Source: Pseudocalidococcus sp964653145 (GTDB taxonomy: Bacteria; Cyanobacteriota; Cyanobacteriia; Thermosynechococcales; Thermosynechococcaceae). Taken from it: 64,000 nucleotides of DNA. Shown here in pieces: positions 9,383 to 17,610 of the stretch (position 1 is its first letter; each line of letters begins with the position of its first letter). The notes under the pieces were generated by a model. The model had not been told where the DNA came from and searched no databases. It saw nothing but the letters and a program-made list of their open reading frames with translations. The position numbers and the translations under genes are program-made. The DNA lies in NCBI GenBank assembly GCA_964653145.1, contig CAZZCG010000006.1, positions 1 through 64,000 of the forward strand. The letters are read 5' to 3'.

Positions 9383-9901
9383 ATGAGTGCATTGTCGCTA
9401 TATTTAATTCGCCACGGCATCGCCATTGATGCCACCCTTTTTGCCGGGCCTGATGCCAACCGCCACCTCACTAGCCAGGGGGAACAAAAAACTCAACGCA
9501 TTGCTGAACGGTTGGTGAATTTGGGGATTAATTGTGACTTAGTTCTCTCCAGTCCTTTGCTTCGGGCTCAACAAACCAGTGAGATTTTAGTCAATGCTGG
9601 CCTGGCTGATGAGATGCATCTCCACCCCGCGTTAATTCCCGGTGGTCGCATTGGGGATTGGTTACAATGGTTGGATCAATGGCGGCAGCAGGAGCGATTG
9701 GCCTTGGGTTTAGTCGGCCACGAACCGGATTTAAGTCGCTGGGCAGAATTATTGATTTGGGGGCAATCTCGCGGCTGTCTCCAACTTAAAAAAGGGGGGG
9801 TGATTGGCCTGGCCCTTCCCCCTGGAGACCCCTTAGGCAGCAGTACCCTATTTTGGTTAACACCGCCTCGACTATTGTTGGGTAAGATAACCGGAGCATA
9901 A
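9383..9901 (+). CDS. sixA: Phosphohistidine phosphatase SixA-like (histidine phosphatase superfamily)
   Basis: A 172-residue cytosolic phosphatase. The RHG catalytic motif is R10-H11-G12 (LYLIRHGIAID), with the second arginine region SSPLLRAQQT and the C-terminal histidine in GLVGHEPDLSRW. This matches SixA, which removes phosphate from histidine in HPt domains or the PTS protein NPr. Cyanobacteria usually lack a sugar PTS, so a two-component HPt-type target is more likely. It is followed after 51 nt by the macro-like/DUF4145 gene. Confidence 0.85.
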   Translation: MSALSLYLIRHGIAIDATLFAGPDANRHLTSQGEQKTQRIAERLVNLGINCDLVLSSPLLRAQQTSEILVNAGLADEMHLHPALIPGGRIGDWLQWLDQWRQQERLALGLVGHEPDLSRWAELLIWGQSRGCLQLKKGGVIGLALPPGDPLGSSTLFWLTPPRLLLGKITGA

Positions 9902-9952
9902 ACCACCCAGGCCTGGACTTTCCCCCGCAGTTGCCCCACCACAGCCAAAATC

Positions 9953-10999
9953 ATGACCTTAGAACGGCTCAATATTGTTGATGTGGAAACCAAATGGGGA
10001 TATCGCAGTTTTGAGTTGTATCAAGGAGATATTACCGCCCTCACCGGATCAGTTGATCTACTCGTTGTCTCCGCCTTTGCCAATAATTACTATCCCACCC
10101 CCAGTAGCGTCATTGGTGCCTTAGCTAGAGAGGCTCACATCAGTGTGGAAACTCTTGCAAAAAAACCAGAGCTAGACCTGAAACAAGCCTTTGGATGTTG
10201 GGTTTCGTCAGCCTTGGCGCATCCGATTTTTAAACGGTTGTTATGTTTGGAATTTATTGGCACTGGATTTGGCCTGGGGCAAGTTTTTGACAATCTGTTT
10301 ATTGTCTTAGGCGTCCTCGAACTTCAAGGGCTAAAAATCTCTACCCTTGCCTTACCCATGTTGGGAACTGGTAATCAACGAATCCCCTACGATGACGTGA
10401 TTTCAGAACTCCTAAAAACAGCCCATCGTTCCTTCCAAACCTATCAATATCTAGAGCGCATCCTCTTTGTTGCCTATGATCCCCTAACAGCTCAGTATTT
10501 GGATCAGGTGATTAATCAACGGCTGCAGCGTGTGGATGTTGTGATTCCCAGGGGGCAATTAATGACTGGAATCCGCCAAGATATCCTGAATAAAACCCAC
10601 TTGGCCCTCCAATTGACGGATGAGACGGCCCAAGAAACCCTGGAACATCTCAAGCGATTAGTCAGTACTGAAACCAGTCGCTCCTTTGAATTGGGGGTGG
10701 CGGCCCGGCGATTAACGGAACTGATTGCGGATCAACTCCTGGGCCAGACCAACGGAAAATCCCCAGGCCCAACTCTCCATCGCAAAATCGGTTTATTAAA
10801 AGAGCAGGGTATTGCTGAGTGGATCACGAGTTACATGCATGTGCTGCGGGTCTTCGGCAATGAGTCAGCCCACCACCAAGACCAGGCCAGTCGTCGTCCG
10901 GCTGTGATCAGTGAGTCGGATTTGGCCCTATGTTTATTTTGTGTTGAACGGCTGTTGGAATTTTGGCTCAGTTTTCTTGAGGATGACACTGCCCCCTGA
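9953..10999 (+). CDS. Macro-domain-like / DUF4145-like fusion protein
   Basis: 348 residues, two parts. Residues about 15-190 resemble a divergent macro domain: YQGDITALTGSVDLLVVSA at the ligand-binding first loop and TLALPMLGTGNQRIPYDDV at the second glycine-rich loop, the two sites that hold ADP-ribose in macro proteins. The canonical NAAN motif is replaced by SAFANN. Residues about 225-345 look like DUF4145 (ELIADQLLG, LHRKIGLLKEQGI, VFGNESAHHQ), a helical domain often found in defence and nuclease proteins. ADP-ribose or nucleotide sensing is a reasonable guess only. It lies between sixA and the alpha-E/transglutaminase pair on the same strand. Confidence 0.6.
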   Translation: MTLERLNIVDVETKWGYRSFELYQGDITALTGSVDLLVVSAFANNYYPTPSSVIGALAREAHISVETLAKKPELDLKQAFGCWVSSALAHPIFKRLLCLEFIGTGFGLGQVFDNLFIVLGVLELQGLKISTLALPMLGTGNQRIPYDDVISELLKTAHRSFQTYQYLERILFVAYDPLTAQYLDQVINQRLQRVDVVIPRGQLMTGIRQDILNKTHLALQLTDETAQETLEHLKRLVSTETSRSFELGVAARRLTELIADQLLGQTNGKSPGPTLHRKIGLLKEQGIAEWITSYMHVLRVFGNESAHHQDQASRRPAVISESDLALCLFCVERLLEFWLSFLEDDTAP

Positions 11000-11082
11000 G
11001 GTTTGGCCTGGAGTTCAGCAGGATTTGTTATAGTTCTTTCTGGTTGACGATATCCCAGTCTGCTCTTGAATCTGTGGAATTT

Positions 11083-12039
11083 ATGTCTATGCTCAGTCGT
11101 GTCGCCGATGCAATTTACTGGCTTAATCGCTACATTGAACGGGCGGAAAATATTGCACGCTTTGTGGATGTCAACCTAAATTTACTGCTGGATTTACCAA
11201 TGGTGGGGGAGCAATGGCACCCGTTGGTCTTAACAACTGGAGATTTAGACTTTTTCCAGAAAAACTATGGGGCCGCCACTGCTGAACATGTCATTCAGTG
11301 TTTAACCTTTGATAGCCACTATCCCAATTCCATCTATTCCTGCATTCGGGCTGCCCGGGAAAATGCCTCCTCAATTCGAGAAGTGATTTCCTCAGAAATG
11401 TGGTTAGAAGTGAATAGTTTTTATACCTTTGTTCGGGATGCTGCCAAAACTCAACCTCAGGTGGATATTGTTGATTTCTTGGCACGGGTTAAACAAGCCA
11501 GCCATTCCTTTACCGGAGTGATGGATGCGACCATGAGCCACAATGAGGGTTGGCATTTTGGTCAGATGGGACGTTTGCTGGAGCGGGCAGATAAAACCAG
11601 TCGAATTTTAGATGTCAAGTACTACCTACTTTTGCCCTCCGTCACGGATGTGGGTTCGCCCATTGATGAGTTAGGTTGGATTGCCCTTCTCAAGTCTGCC
11701 AGTGCCTATGAAATGTATCGTAAACGGGGACAACATCGCATTACCCCGGCGGGAGTGGCTGATTTTCTGATTCTGGATCCAGAGTTTCCCCGGGCCATCC
11801 GTTCTTGCCTCACCCATGTGGAGCAGTATATGTACAAAATAACTGGAACTCAAATGGGAACTTGGAAGTTGCCGGTGGAGCGGGCCATTGGGCGGTTGCG
11901 TTCTGAGTTGGATTACTTGACCATTGATGAGGTGATTGAACGGGGCATGCATGAATTTCTCGATCAACTACAAACTCAAATCAATCAGGTGGATCAGCAA
12001 ATTTTCAACACCTTTTTCTCCTTGGATAGCGCCGCATAG
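11083..12039 (+). CDS. Alpha-E domain protein (DUF403)
   Basis: An all-helical protein of about 318 residues that begins with the family's hallmark MLSRVADAIYWLNRYIERAE. It contains the other conserved helices (FGQMGRLLERADKTSRILDV and the C-terminal LDYLTIDEVIERGMHEFL). The start is placed at ATG 11083 (ATG 11089 is equally possible): the 13 extra codons from TTG 11044 lie before the conserved N-terminus. In many bacteria alpha-E proteins sit with a circularly permuted ATP-grasp protein and a transglutaminase in a putative peptide-modifying operon of unknown substrate. Here the transglutaminase follows after 44 nt; the ATP-grasp gene is missing from this locus. Confidence 0.88.
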   Translation: MSMLSRVADAIYWLNRYIERAENIARFVDVNLNLLLDLPMVGEQWHPLVLTTGDLDFFQKNYGAATAEHVIQCLTFDSHYPNSIYSCIRAARENASSIREVISSEMWLEVNSFYTFVRDAAKTQPQVDIVDFLARVKQASHSFTGVMDATMSHNEGWHFGQMGRLLERADKTSRILDVKYYLLLPSVTDVGSPIDELGWIALLKSASAYEMYRKRGQHRITPAGVADFLILDPEFPRAIRSCLTHVEQYMYKITGTQMGTWKLPVERAIGRLRSELDYLTIDEVIERGMHEFLDQLQTQINQVDQQIFNTFFSLDSAA

Positions 12040-12083
12040 TTTATCCCTCAGTTGGAAGTTTTCCTACGGATTTTATTAAGATT

Positions 12084-12941
12084 GTGCGCTACCTGATTCA
12101 ACATCAAACCACCTATACCTACTCCCAGGCCGTGGAGTTAATGCCCCATACCATTCGGTTGCGCCCCCGCGTGTCTGGAGATCAACTGTTACATCAATTT
12201 CAATGGCAAGTTATCCCCATTCCCCAAGGCCATCATTTCACCCTTGATCCCGAGGGAAATACGGTGTTGCAACTGTGGTGGGGGCGACAGGCCACGAGTC
12301 ATTTGCAAATTCAAATCACCTCTGGGGTTGAAACACTTTGTGATAATCCCTTTAACTTTGTCTTAGAACCCTGGGCAACCCACTTTCCCATTAATTATCC
12401 CGCCCTAACACTCCACAGTTTGCAGCCCTATTTAACCCCGCCCTTGCCCCCTGCGGGTTATGATCCCGTTGCCTATCAACTCGCCCAAGAACTGGTCCAG
12501 GCCTGTGATGGTCATGTTATTGATTTTTTGAGCAAACTCAATCAAACTCTCTACAAAAACAGCACCTACCAAATTCGTGAAACTGGCTCACCTTGGGCAC
12601 CTTGTTTAACCTGGCAAAAGCAATCGGGGGCCTGTCGGGACTTAACCGTACTGTTTATGGAATGCTGTCGCTGTTTGGGGTTGGCGGCCCGATTCGTCAG
12701 TGGTTATCAAGAGGGAGACCCGGATACCCATGAGCGACATTTGCACGCCTGGGCTGAAGTGTTTTTACCGGGGGCTGGTTGGCGGGGGTATGATCCGACC
12801 CATGGCCTGGCGGTGGCCGATCGGCATATTCCGTTAGTGGCATCGGCCCATCCCCTAAATGCATCTCCAGTCACAGGTTCCATTCGAGGCCAGGGCGCTG
12901 ATCGAACCATGGCATTTTCCCTACAGATTCAGGCTCAGTAG
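12084..12941 (+). CDS. Transglutaminase-like cysteine protease family protein
   Basis: 285 residues. The bacterial transglutaminase N-terminal beta domain (MRYLIQHQTTYTYS) is followed by the catalytic core with the triad C184 (KQSGACRDLTVLF), H221 (RHLHAWAEVFL) and D237 (GWRGYDPTHGL). There is no signal peptide, so it acts in the cytosol. It is paired with the alpha-E gene, and the two are almost certainly co-transcribed. Such proteins are thought to be peptidases or amidases rather than cross-linkers; the substrate is unknown. The GTG start is set by similarity. Its 3' end overlaps the convergent next gene by 7 bp. Confidence 0.9.
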   Translation: MRYLIQHQTTYTYSQAVELMPHTIRLRPRVSGDQLLHQFQWQVIPIPQGHHFTLDPEGNTVLQLWWGRQATSHLQIQITSGVETLCDNPFNFVLEPWATHFPINYPALTLHSLQPYLTPPLPPAGYDPVAYQLAQELVQACDGHVIDFLSKLNQTLYKNSTYQIRETGSPWAPCLTWQKQSGACRDLTVLFMECCRCLGLAARFVSGYQEGDPDTHERHLHAWAEVFLPGAGWRGYDPTHGLAVADRHIPLVASAHPLNASPVTGSIRGQGADRTMAFSLQIQAQ

Positions 12942-13894
12942 CGTTTGGTCAATATCGCCATCGCAACTTGACAAATTAAAAGAAGATAAATTCCTGCCAA
13001 CCCCAACCCCAGCCCATTTATTTTGAAGTTGTTGTTTTGATTAGGATCAAGCCAAAACCCCATAAACTTCTGGATGATTGGAATCAATACATACTGCATC
13101 AGAAAACAACCATAGAGGGTATTAATGAGTAAGACAACTGGCAACGGAACCCCTGGAAATAGCCCAGTGAATTGAGACTGCACCAGCACCATTGGATACA
13201 GGGACATTTCCACAATGATGGGCATTTTCCAAGAGGCAAGTTTCACCGATTGCCCAGAGCGATCAAACCAACTGGAAAATCCACTGGGAAATTGACTGAC
13301 AAAGGTATGTTCGTACAGAGGTTTTCCTTCGGCAATTAAGGCCTGGCGCTCTGGAGAGTTCAGCCATTGGTTTAAGGTGTCTAGGCTATTAAATTGGAAG
13401 TTGACCACCCAGGTTTTATTGTGAGCTTTATGCTCAATTTTTGATGGACGAATGTCAGAATGTAAAAAACCAGGGAATGTTTGCATCGTTTGATGAATTT
13501 TTTCGTTCCATTTCAGCCATTTTTGTTCATTTTCTGGGCGAATTGTCGTTGTAATCAGCATTGAGGCCTTTTGACTAAAGTTCGACATCAACTGTCGTTT
13601 GCTGGCCTGGACATAGGTTTTTTCGAGGCTAATCTGGTGAAAGTCCTGGGAGTTAAGAAATTTCTCCAAATTGTACTCATGATCAAACTGGATAATCGTC
13701 AACCATTCCTTTCTTAATCTGGGCATGGGCGCTAGTAAGTCGGCATTAATAAATCCGGGATGATGTTGAGCAACCTCCAAGAGCTGCTGTTGAGCATGGA
13801 GATATTGAACGTCCGCGGCTGATTCGACAATTTCTGAGAATAGAACTGTATTAACGGTTGGTTCAGGATCGGGGTGTTTCGCCATTGTTAACAC
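12935..13894 (-). CDS. Tandem ABM-domain protein with C-terminal membrane segments
   Basis: 319 residues with two antibiotic-biosynthesis-monooxygenase (ferredoxin-like) domains, about residues 10-100 and 110-195 (for example TTTIRPENEQKWLKWNEKIH and the partner strand KTWVVNFQFNSL), then three hydrophobic segments from about residue 225 to the end. The layout resembles COG3224-type proteins. Similar soluble ABM proteins cleave haem or oxidise quinones, but most members have no known activity. It starts 2 nt after the deaminase gene on the same strand, so the two form a translationally close operon. Confidence 0.75.
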   Translation of the reverse strand: MLTMAKHPDPEPTVNTVLFSEIVESAADVQYLHAQQQLLEVAQHHPGFINADLLAPMPRLRKEWLTIIQFDHEYNLEKFLNSQDFHQISLEKTYVQASKRQLMSNFSQKASMLITTTIRPENEQKWLKWNEKIHQTMQTFPGFLHSDIRPSKIEHKAHNKTWVVNFQFNSLDTLNQWLNSPERQALIAEGKPLYEHTFVSQFPSGFSSWFDRSGQSVKLASWKMPIIVEMSLYPMVLVQSQFTGLFPGVPLPVVLLINTLYGCFLMQYVLIPIIQKFMGFWLDPNQNNNFKINGLGLGLAGIYLLLICQVAMAILTKRY

Positions 13895-13896
13895 CC

Positions 13897-14496
13897 TTAA
13901 CCCAGGGGAATATTCGACTGTTTTTTCTGTGACTGGTAAATATTGGAGAGTTGATCGTATCCCACTCGAATATTCGCAACTCGCTCTAGAAGTGGTGCTT
14001 TCAATTCAGTTGGAACACGATCAATAAGTTTGATCAAATCAACACAGCGCCAGTAGGCATTAGCATGGGCGTAATCACCATTCTTCACTCGAAAGACTTC
14101 TTCTAAAATCCTCAGATCATGGGGAATATTAAAGGCATCTCGAGAGTCTTCGTAGCTAAAGAAATAGTAAAAATTATCAAACCCACTCCAGGTAATGGCG
14201 GCTAAACATAGGGGACAGGGTTCATGGGTGGCCAGAAACAAGCAATCTCGGGGTTGGGGGCGTTGGTCAGGGGATAATTCATAAAATTGCTTGATCGTGT
14301 GAACTTCACCGTGCCAGAGGGGGTTTTCAATTTCTGTGTTGGTACTGGCAACGACTAGGGACAAATCTGCTTTTTTGAGAATTGCGGCTCCAAAGACTTT
14401 ATTCCCCGCGGCAACCCCCAGCTCAGTTTTCGGCATGATTTCCCTTTCAATGATGCTTAAGAGCCGATCAATCAATTGGACGGTAGGTTGTTCCAT
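13897..14496 (-). CDS. Nucleoside/cytidine deaminase family protein
   Basis: 199-residue zinc deaminase. The zinc site is H62-G-E64 (LWHGEVHTIKQF) plus P93-C94-x-x-C97 (HEPCPLCLAA). The usual HAE motif is HGE here. Length and C-terminal helices fit the CMP/dCMP and guanine deaminase superfamily, but the base specificity is unclear. It is first in a two-gene operon with the ABM-domain membrane protein, which is an odd partner and offers no substrate clue. A 180-bp divergent spacer separates it from the CNB-AAA-NapH gene. Confidence 0.85.
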   Translation of the reverse strand: MEQPTVQLIDRLLSIIEREIMPKTELGVAAGNKVFGAAILKKADLSLVVASTNTEIENPLWHGEVHTIKQFYELSPDQRPQPRDCLFLATHEPCPLCLAAITWSGFDNFYYFFSYEDSRDAFNIPHDLRILEEVFRVKNGDYAHANAYWRCVDLIKLIDRVPTELKAPLLERVANIRVGYDQLSNIYQSQKKQSNIPLG

Positions 14497-14677
14497 GGAC
14501 GCTGAAGCACGAGTTATGAATGTTTTTTGAGGTTACAGGTCTCAGTTGTACCGTGGTGGCTCATTCGGATGAATCGTAACAAAACTCCATGGCCGCCCCA
14601 GGCCAAGTCCGGCTTGTTGAGAAACTTGTGGGGATAGCTGCCTGAGATAATAGAGCTACTGCTGGCCTGGAAATGCT

Positions 14678-17212
14678 ATGACCCCTGAAACGGCTTTAGA
14701 GTGGCTGCGAGATCATCCTCTGTTTGCACAGTTAAGTCCCGAATTACGAACCACCATTGCCCAGCTTTTACGGGGAATTAACCTCCAACGGAATCAACTA
14801 GTGACCCCTGTCCATGCTCCTCCGCCTGGCCTGGTTTTATTGATCAACGGGGAATTGGAGAGTCAAAGCAGCACTGGCCTGGGACAAACTGAAATTCTCT
14901 TTCCCGGAGCGGTCTTATTTTGGGCCGAAATTCTCCTGAAGCAACCGATTAACACCCCCATACTGGCCCTAACCGATGCGGAATTATGGCTTTTGCCCCA
15001 GGATGCTCTCAACAAACTGACCCAAAGTCATCCCGAACTAGCCCAGGCCCTGTCGCAACAACTCGCCGCCGCCGTCACGAATTTAAGTAATCAACTCAGC
15101 CAGGAGCAAGAACGCCAACAAATTCTCCGTCCCTACCTCGTCCCCCAGGCCAAGCGCGGAATCATTGGCAAAAGTCGCTATGCGGTTCAACTCCGGCAAT
15201 CGATTAAAACCGCGGCCCAAAATTCTGAGAATGTCTTGATTTTTGGGGAACCCGGCCTGGAAAAAGATAACATCGCGGCATTGATCCATTTTGGTTCGGA
15301 GCAGCGGCGACAACCCTTAATCAACCTTCCCTGTAACAAACTCCAACTGAGTGGGGCAGAACTATTTGGACGGGCGGGCGGAAAACCCGGACTCTTGGCC
15401 TGGGTGGGAACTGGGACGATTATTCTCAATAACATTCAAGAGTTGCCAGAACCCCTATGGCCCGCCATTCTGAACCTGCTGGAATCCAATACTTATCAAT
15501 CCGTGGGGCAACCCGAAACCAGCGATGAAATTCCCCTAATTCGTAACACTGCCCGGATTATTTTAATTGCTGAAAAAAGTGATCCGCGTCTGGAAAAAGT
15601 GGTGAAAAACCGGATTAAAGTGCCGCCGTTACGGGTGCGAAAATCAGATTTAGAAGCCCAAATCGACTACTACATCAGTTTGGTATGTCGGGCCCGGCGG
15701 TGTCAGCGCGTCACCATTTCCCCAGAAGCCCTGCGCCGTTTGCAAAGTTATGATTTTCCGGGCAATTTACGGGAACTGGCGGGTCTGGTGGAGCGGGCGA
15801 TCAATCAACGGGGCCTTGAGGATGAGTTAACGGAAGAAGTCTTTTGGGCTGCGGAAGGGAAGAAAAGCCGCTTTCGGGTAAATTTGCTCAATACCTATCC
15901 CTGGTTACGCCGTTTCTTGAGAAGTCCTTGGTGGCCGACTCGGATTAATTACGGAATTACCACTTGGGTCTTTGCCGCCGTGGTGACTATTCTCTTTATT
16001 GGCCCGCAAACCCGAGATACCAACTTTGCCCTGAACTTGTTTTGGTGTTGGTGGTGGCCGCTGATTTTGCTGGGGTTTCCCTTTGTCGGGCGGCTCTGGT
16101 GTGCGGTTTGTCCGTTTATGATTTATGGCGAACTCTCCCAAAAACTTTCTCTCTGGCTATTTCCCCGGACGCTGCAAAAATGGCCCAGACAAACGGCGGA
16201 AAAATACGGGGCCTGGTTTTTGTTTGGCCTGTTTACGCTGATCTTTCTTTGGGAAGAACTCTGGGATTTACCGAATACGGCTTATCTTTCCAGTTGGTTG
16301 TTGCTGCTGATTACGGGCGGGGCGGTGATCGGGTCGTTGCTGTTTGAACGGCGGTTTTGGTGTCGCTATCTCTGTCCCATTGGGGGGATGAATGGTCTAT
16401 TTGCCAAACTCTCATTGACGGAACTACGGGCCGAACAAGGAACCTGCGGGGCAGAATGTTCAACCTATCAATGCTATAAAGGCGGGCCTGCGCTTGGGGA
16501 AGGTTTAGAAACCAATGGCTGTCCCCTTTATTCCCATCCAGCTCAATTAGTGGATAACCGCGACTGCGTCCTCTGTATGACCTGTCTCCAGGCCTGTCCC
16601 CATCGTTCTGTGGCCTTAAATTTGCGTCCCCCCGGCATTGAACTGTGGACGACCCACACCCCCCGTCATGCAGAAATTGCCCTGCTTTTTTTGCTCTTGG
16701 GCGGGATTTTCCTTCATCATTTGCCGGATTTAGAACGGTTGAGCGGCTTTAACTGGCACCTGGAAAATTTTTGGTTCCATGGCCTGGCTTCGATTGCAGT
16801 CTTGGGGGTGGCGGCGGTGATTCCCCTCTGCGCCTTTGGCCTAACTTGGGTGTTCTCAGGAAAAATTAAACCGCGTCCCTGGTTGGAATTGGCCTATGGA
16901 TACTTGCCGTTAGTTTGGGCCGGGAATTTAGCCCATTATTTACCCTGGGGTTTAGGAGAAGGGGGCAAACTATTACCCGTTGCGGCTGCAACCATTGGTT
17001 TTCCGGGAGGAAGTTTACCCATAATCGTGGCCCATCCGGCGGTGATTGTGTTTCTCCAGGGAGTTGTAATCCTCTTTGGCCTGGGGGTGAGCCTTTGGCT
17101 AAGTCAACGCATTGCCAGACAGTCGTTTAAACTGTTGTGGCCCCATCAACTTGGCCTGGGCCTGGTGGCGGGGGGCTGCTGGCTGATTTTGGTTCACTCA
17201 TATCCAGGGTGA
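14678..17212 (+). CDS. CNB-like / degenerate sigma54-AAA / NapH-like Fe-S membrane fusion
   Basis: An 844-residue multidomain protein. Residues about 10-130 look like a cyclic-nucleotide-binding beta-roll. Residues about 160-395 follow the sigma54-activator AAA domain (AELFGRAGG, RVRKSDLEAQIDYYI, DFPGNLRELAGLVERAI) but are decayed at key sites: Walker A is GEPGLEKD instead of GESGTGKE, Walker B has N-N in place of D-E, and the GAFTGA loop is absent. From about residue 424 it is a NapH/NosR-like membrane protein with CAVCP, RYLCPIGG, a Cys-rich linker and a ferredoxin cluster CVLCMTCLQACP. Cyanobacteria lack sigma54, so this is more likely a regulated membrane electron-transfer protein than an activator. 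Confidence 0.85.
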   Translation: MTPETALEWLRDHPLFAQLSPELRTTIAQLLRGINLQRNQLVTPVHAPPPGLVLLINGELESQSSTGLGQTEILFPGAVLFWAEILLKQPINTPILALTDAELWLLPQDALNKLTQSHPELAQALSQQLAAAVTNLSNQLSQEQERQQILRPYLVPQAKRGIIGKSRYAVQLRQSIKTAAQNSENVLIFGEPGLEKDNIAALIHFGSEQRRQPLINLPCNKLQLSGAELFGRAGGKPGLLAWVGTGTIILNNIQELPEPLWPAILNLLESNTYQSVGQPETSDEIPLIRNTARIILIAEKSDPRLEKVVKNRIKVPPLRVRKSDLEAQIDYYISLVCRARRCQRVTISPEALRRLQSYDFPGNLRELAGLVERAINQRGLEDELTEEVFWAAEGKKSRFRVNLLNTYPWLRRFLRSPWWPTRINYGITTWVFAAVVTILFIGPQTRDTNFALNLFWCWWWPLILLGFPFVGRLWCAVCPFMIYGELSQKLSLWLFPRTLQKWPRQTAEKYGAWFLFGLFTLIFLWEELWDLPNTAYLSSWLLLLITGGAVIGSLLFERRFWCRYLCPIGGMNGLFAKLSLTELRAEQGTCGAECSTYQCYKGGPALGEGLETNGCPLYSHPAQLVDNRDCVLCMTCLQACPHRSVALNLRPPGIELWTTHTPRHAEIALLFLLLGGIFLHHLPDLERLSGFNWHLENFWFHGLASIAVLGVAAVIPLCAFGLTWVFSGKIKPRPWLELAYGYLPLVWAGNLAHYLPWGLGEGGKLLPVAAATIGFPGGSLPIIVAHPAVIVFLQGVVILFGLGVSLWLSQRIARQSFKLLWPHQLGLGLVAGGCWLILVHSYPG

Positions 17213-17232
17213 AGTCTAAGGGTTAGTTGAAC

Positions 17233-17598
17233 TCATACCGCTTCGGAGGGATCAAGGCACTCTAGGCGTTCAATTTTTAACTCTCGACCCGAGCGAATAT
17301 CTTCCATCGGATGGCCACAATCAGGACAGGCGTAGTGTTGACCAATTTCTGGAAAATACTCGGCCTGGCAACGATGACAAAAGGCAATCAAGGGAGTCTC
17401 CCTAATCACCAATTCAGCACCGGCTAAAAATGTATTTTCCGTTTGCACCTGAAACGCAAATTGTAAACTCACAGGTTCAACACAGGTAAATTTGCCCACT
17501 GTTAAATGGACTTTGGTAATTCTGGGTTGATCCGGTTGCGCGTCCCACCAGTCCTTAACCGTGATGATTAGGGCTTTGGTCATGTCAGTTTCATGCAT
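17233..17598 (-). CDS. hypA: Nickel metallochaperone HypA
   Basis: 121 residues, standard HypA length. The nickel-binding N-terminus MHE (H2, E3) is intact, and the zinc site has the two CxxC pairs C74-x-x-C77 and C91-x-x-C94. HypA normally hands nickel to NiFe hydrogenase. Here it lies 12 nt downstream of, and in one operon with, the guanidine-hydrolase-like gene, as in Synechocystis, where HypA/HypB-type proteins load nickel into guanidine hydrolase. No HypB or hydrogenase gene is in the window. Confidence 0.92.
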   Translation of the reverse strand: MHETDMTKALIITVKDWWDAQPDQPRITKVHLTVGKFTCVEPVSLQFAFQVQTENTFLAGAELVIRETPLIAFCHRCQAEYFPEIGQHYACPDCGHPMEDIRSGRELKIERLECLDPSEAV

Positions 17599-17610
17599 CG
17601 GAATCGCCCA

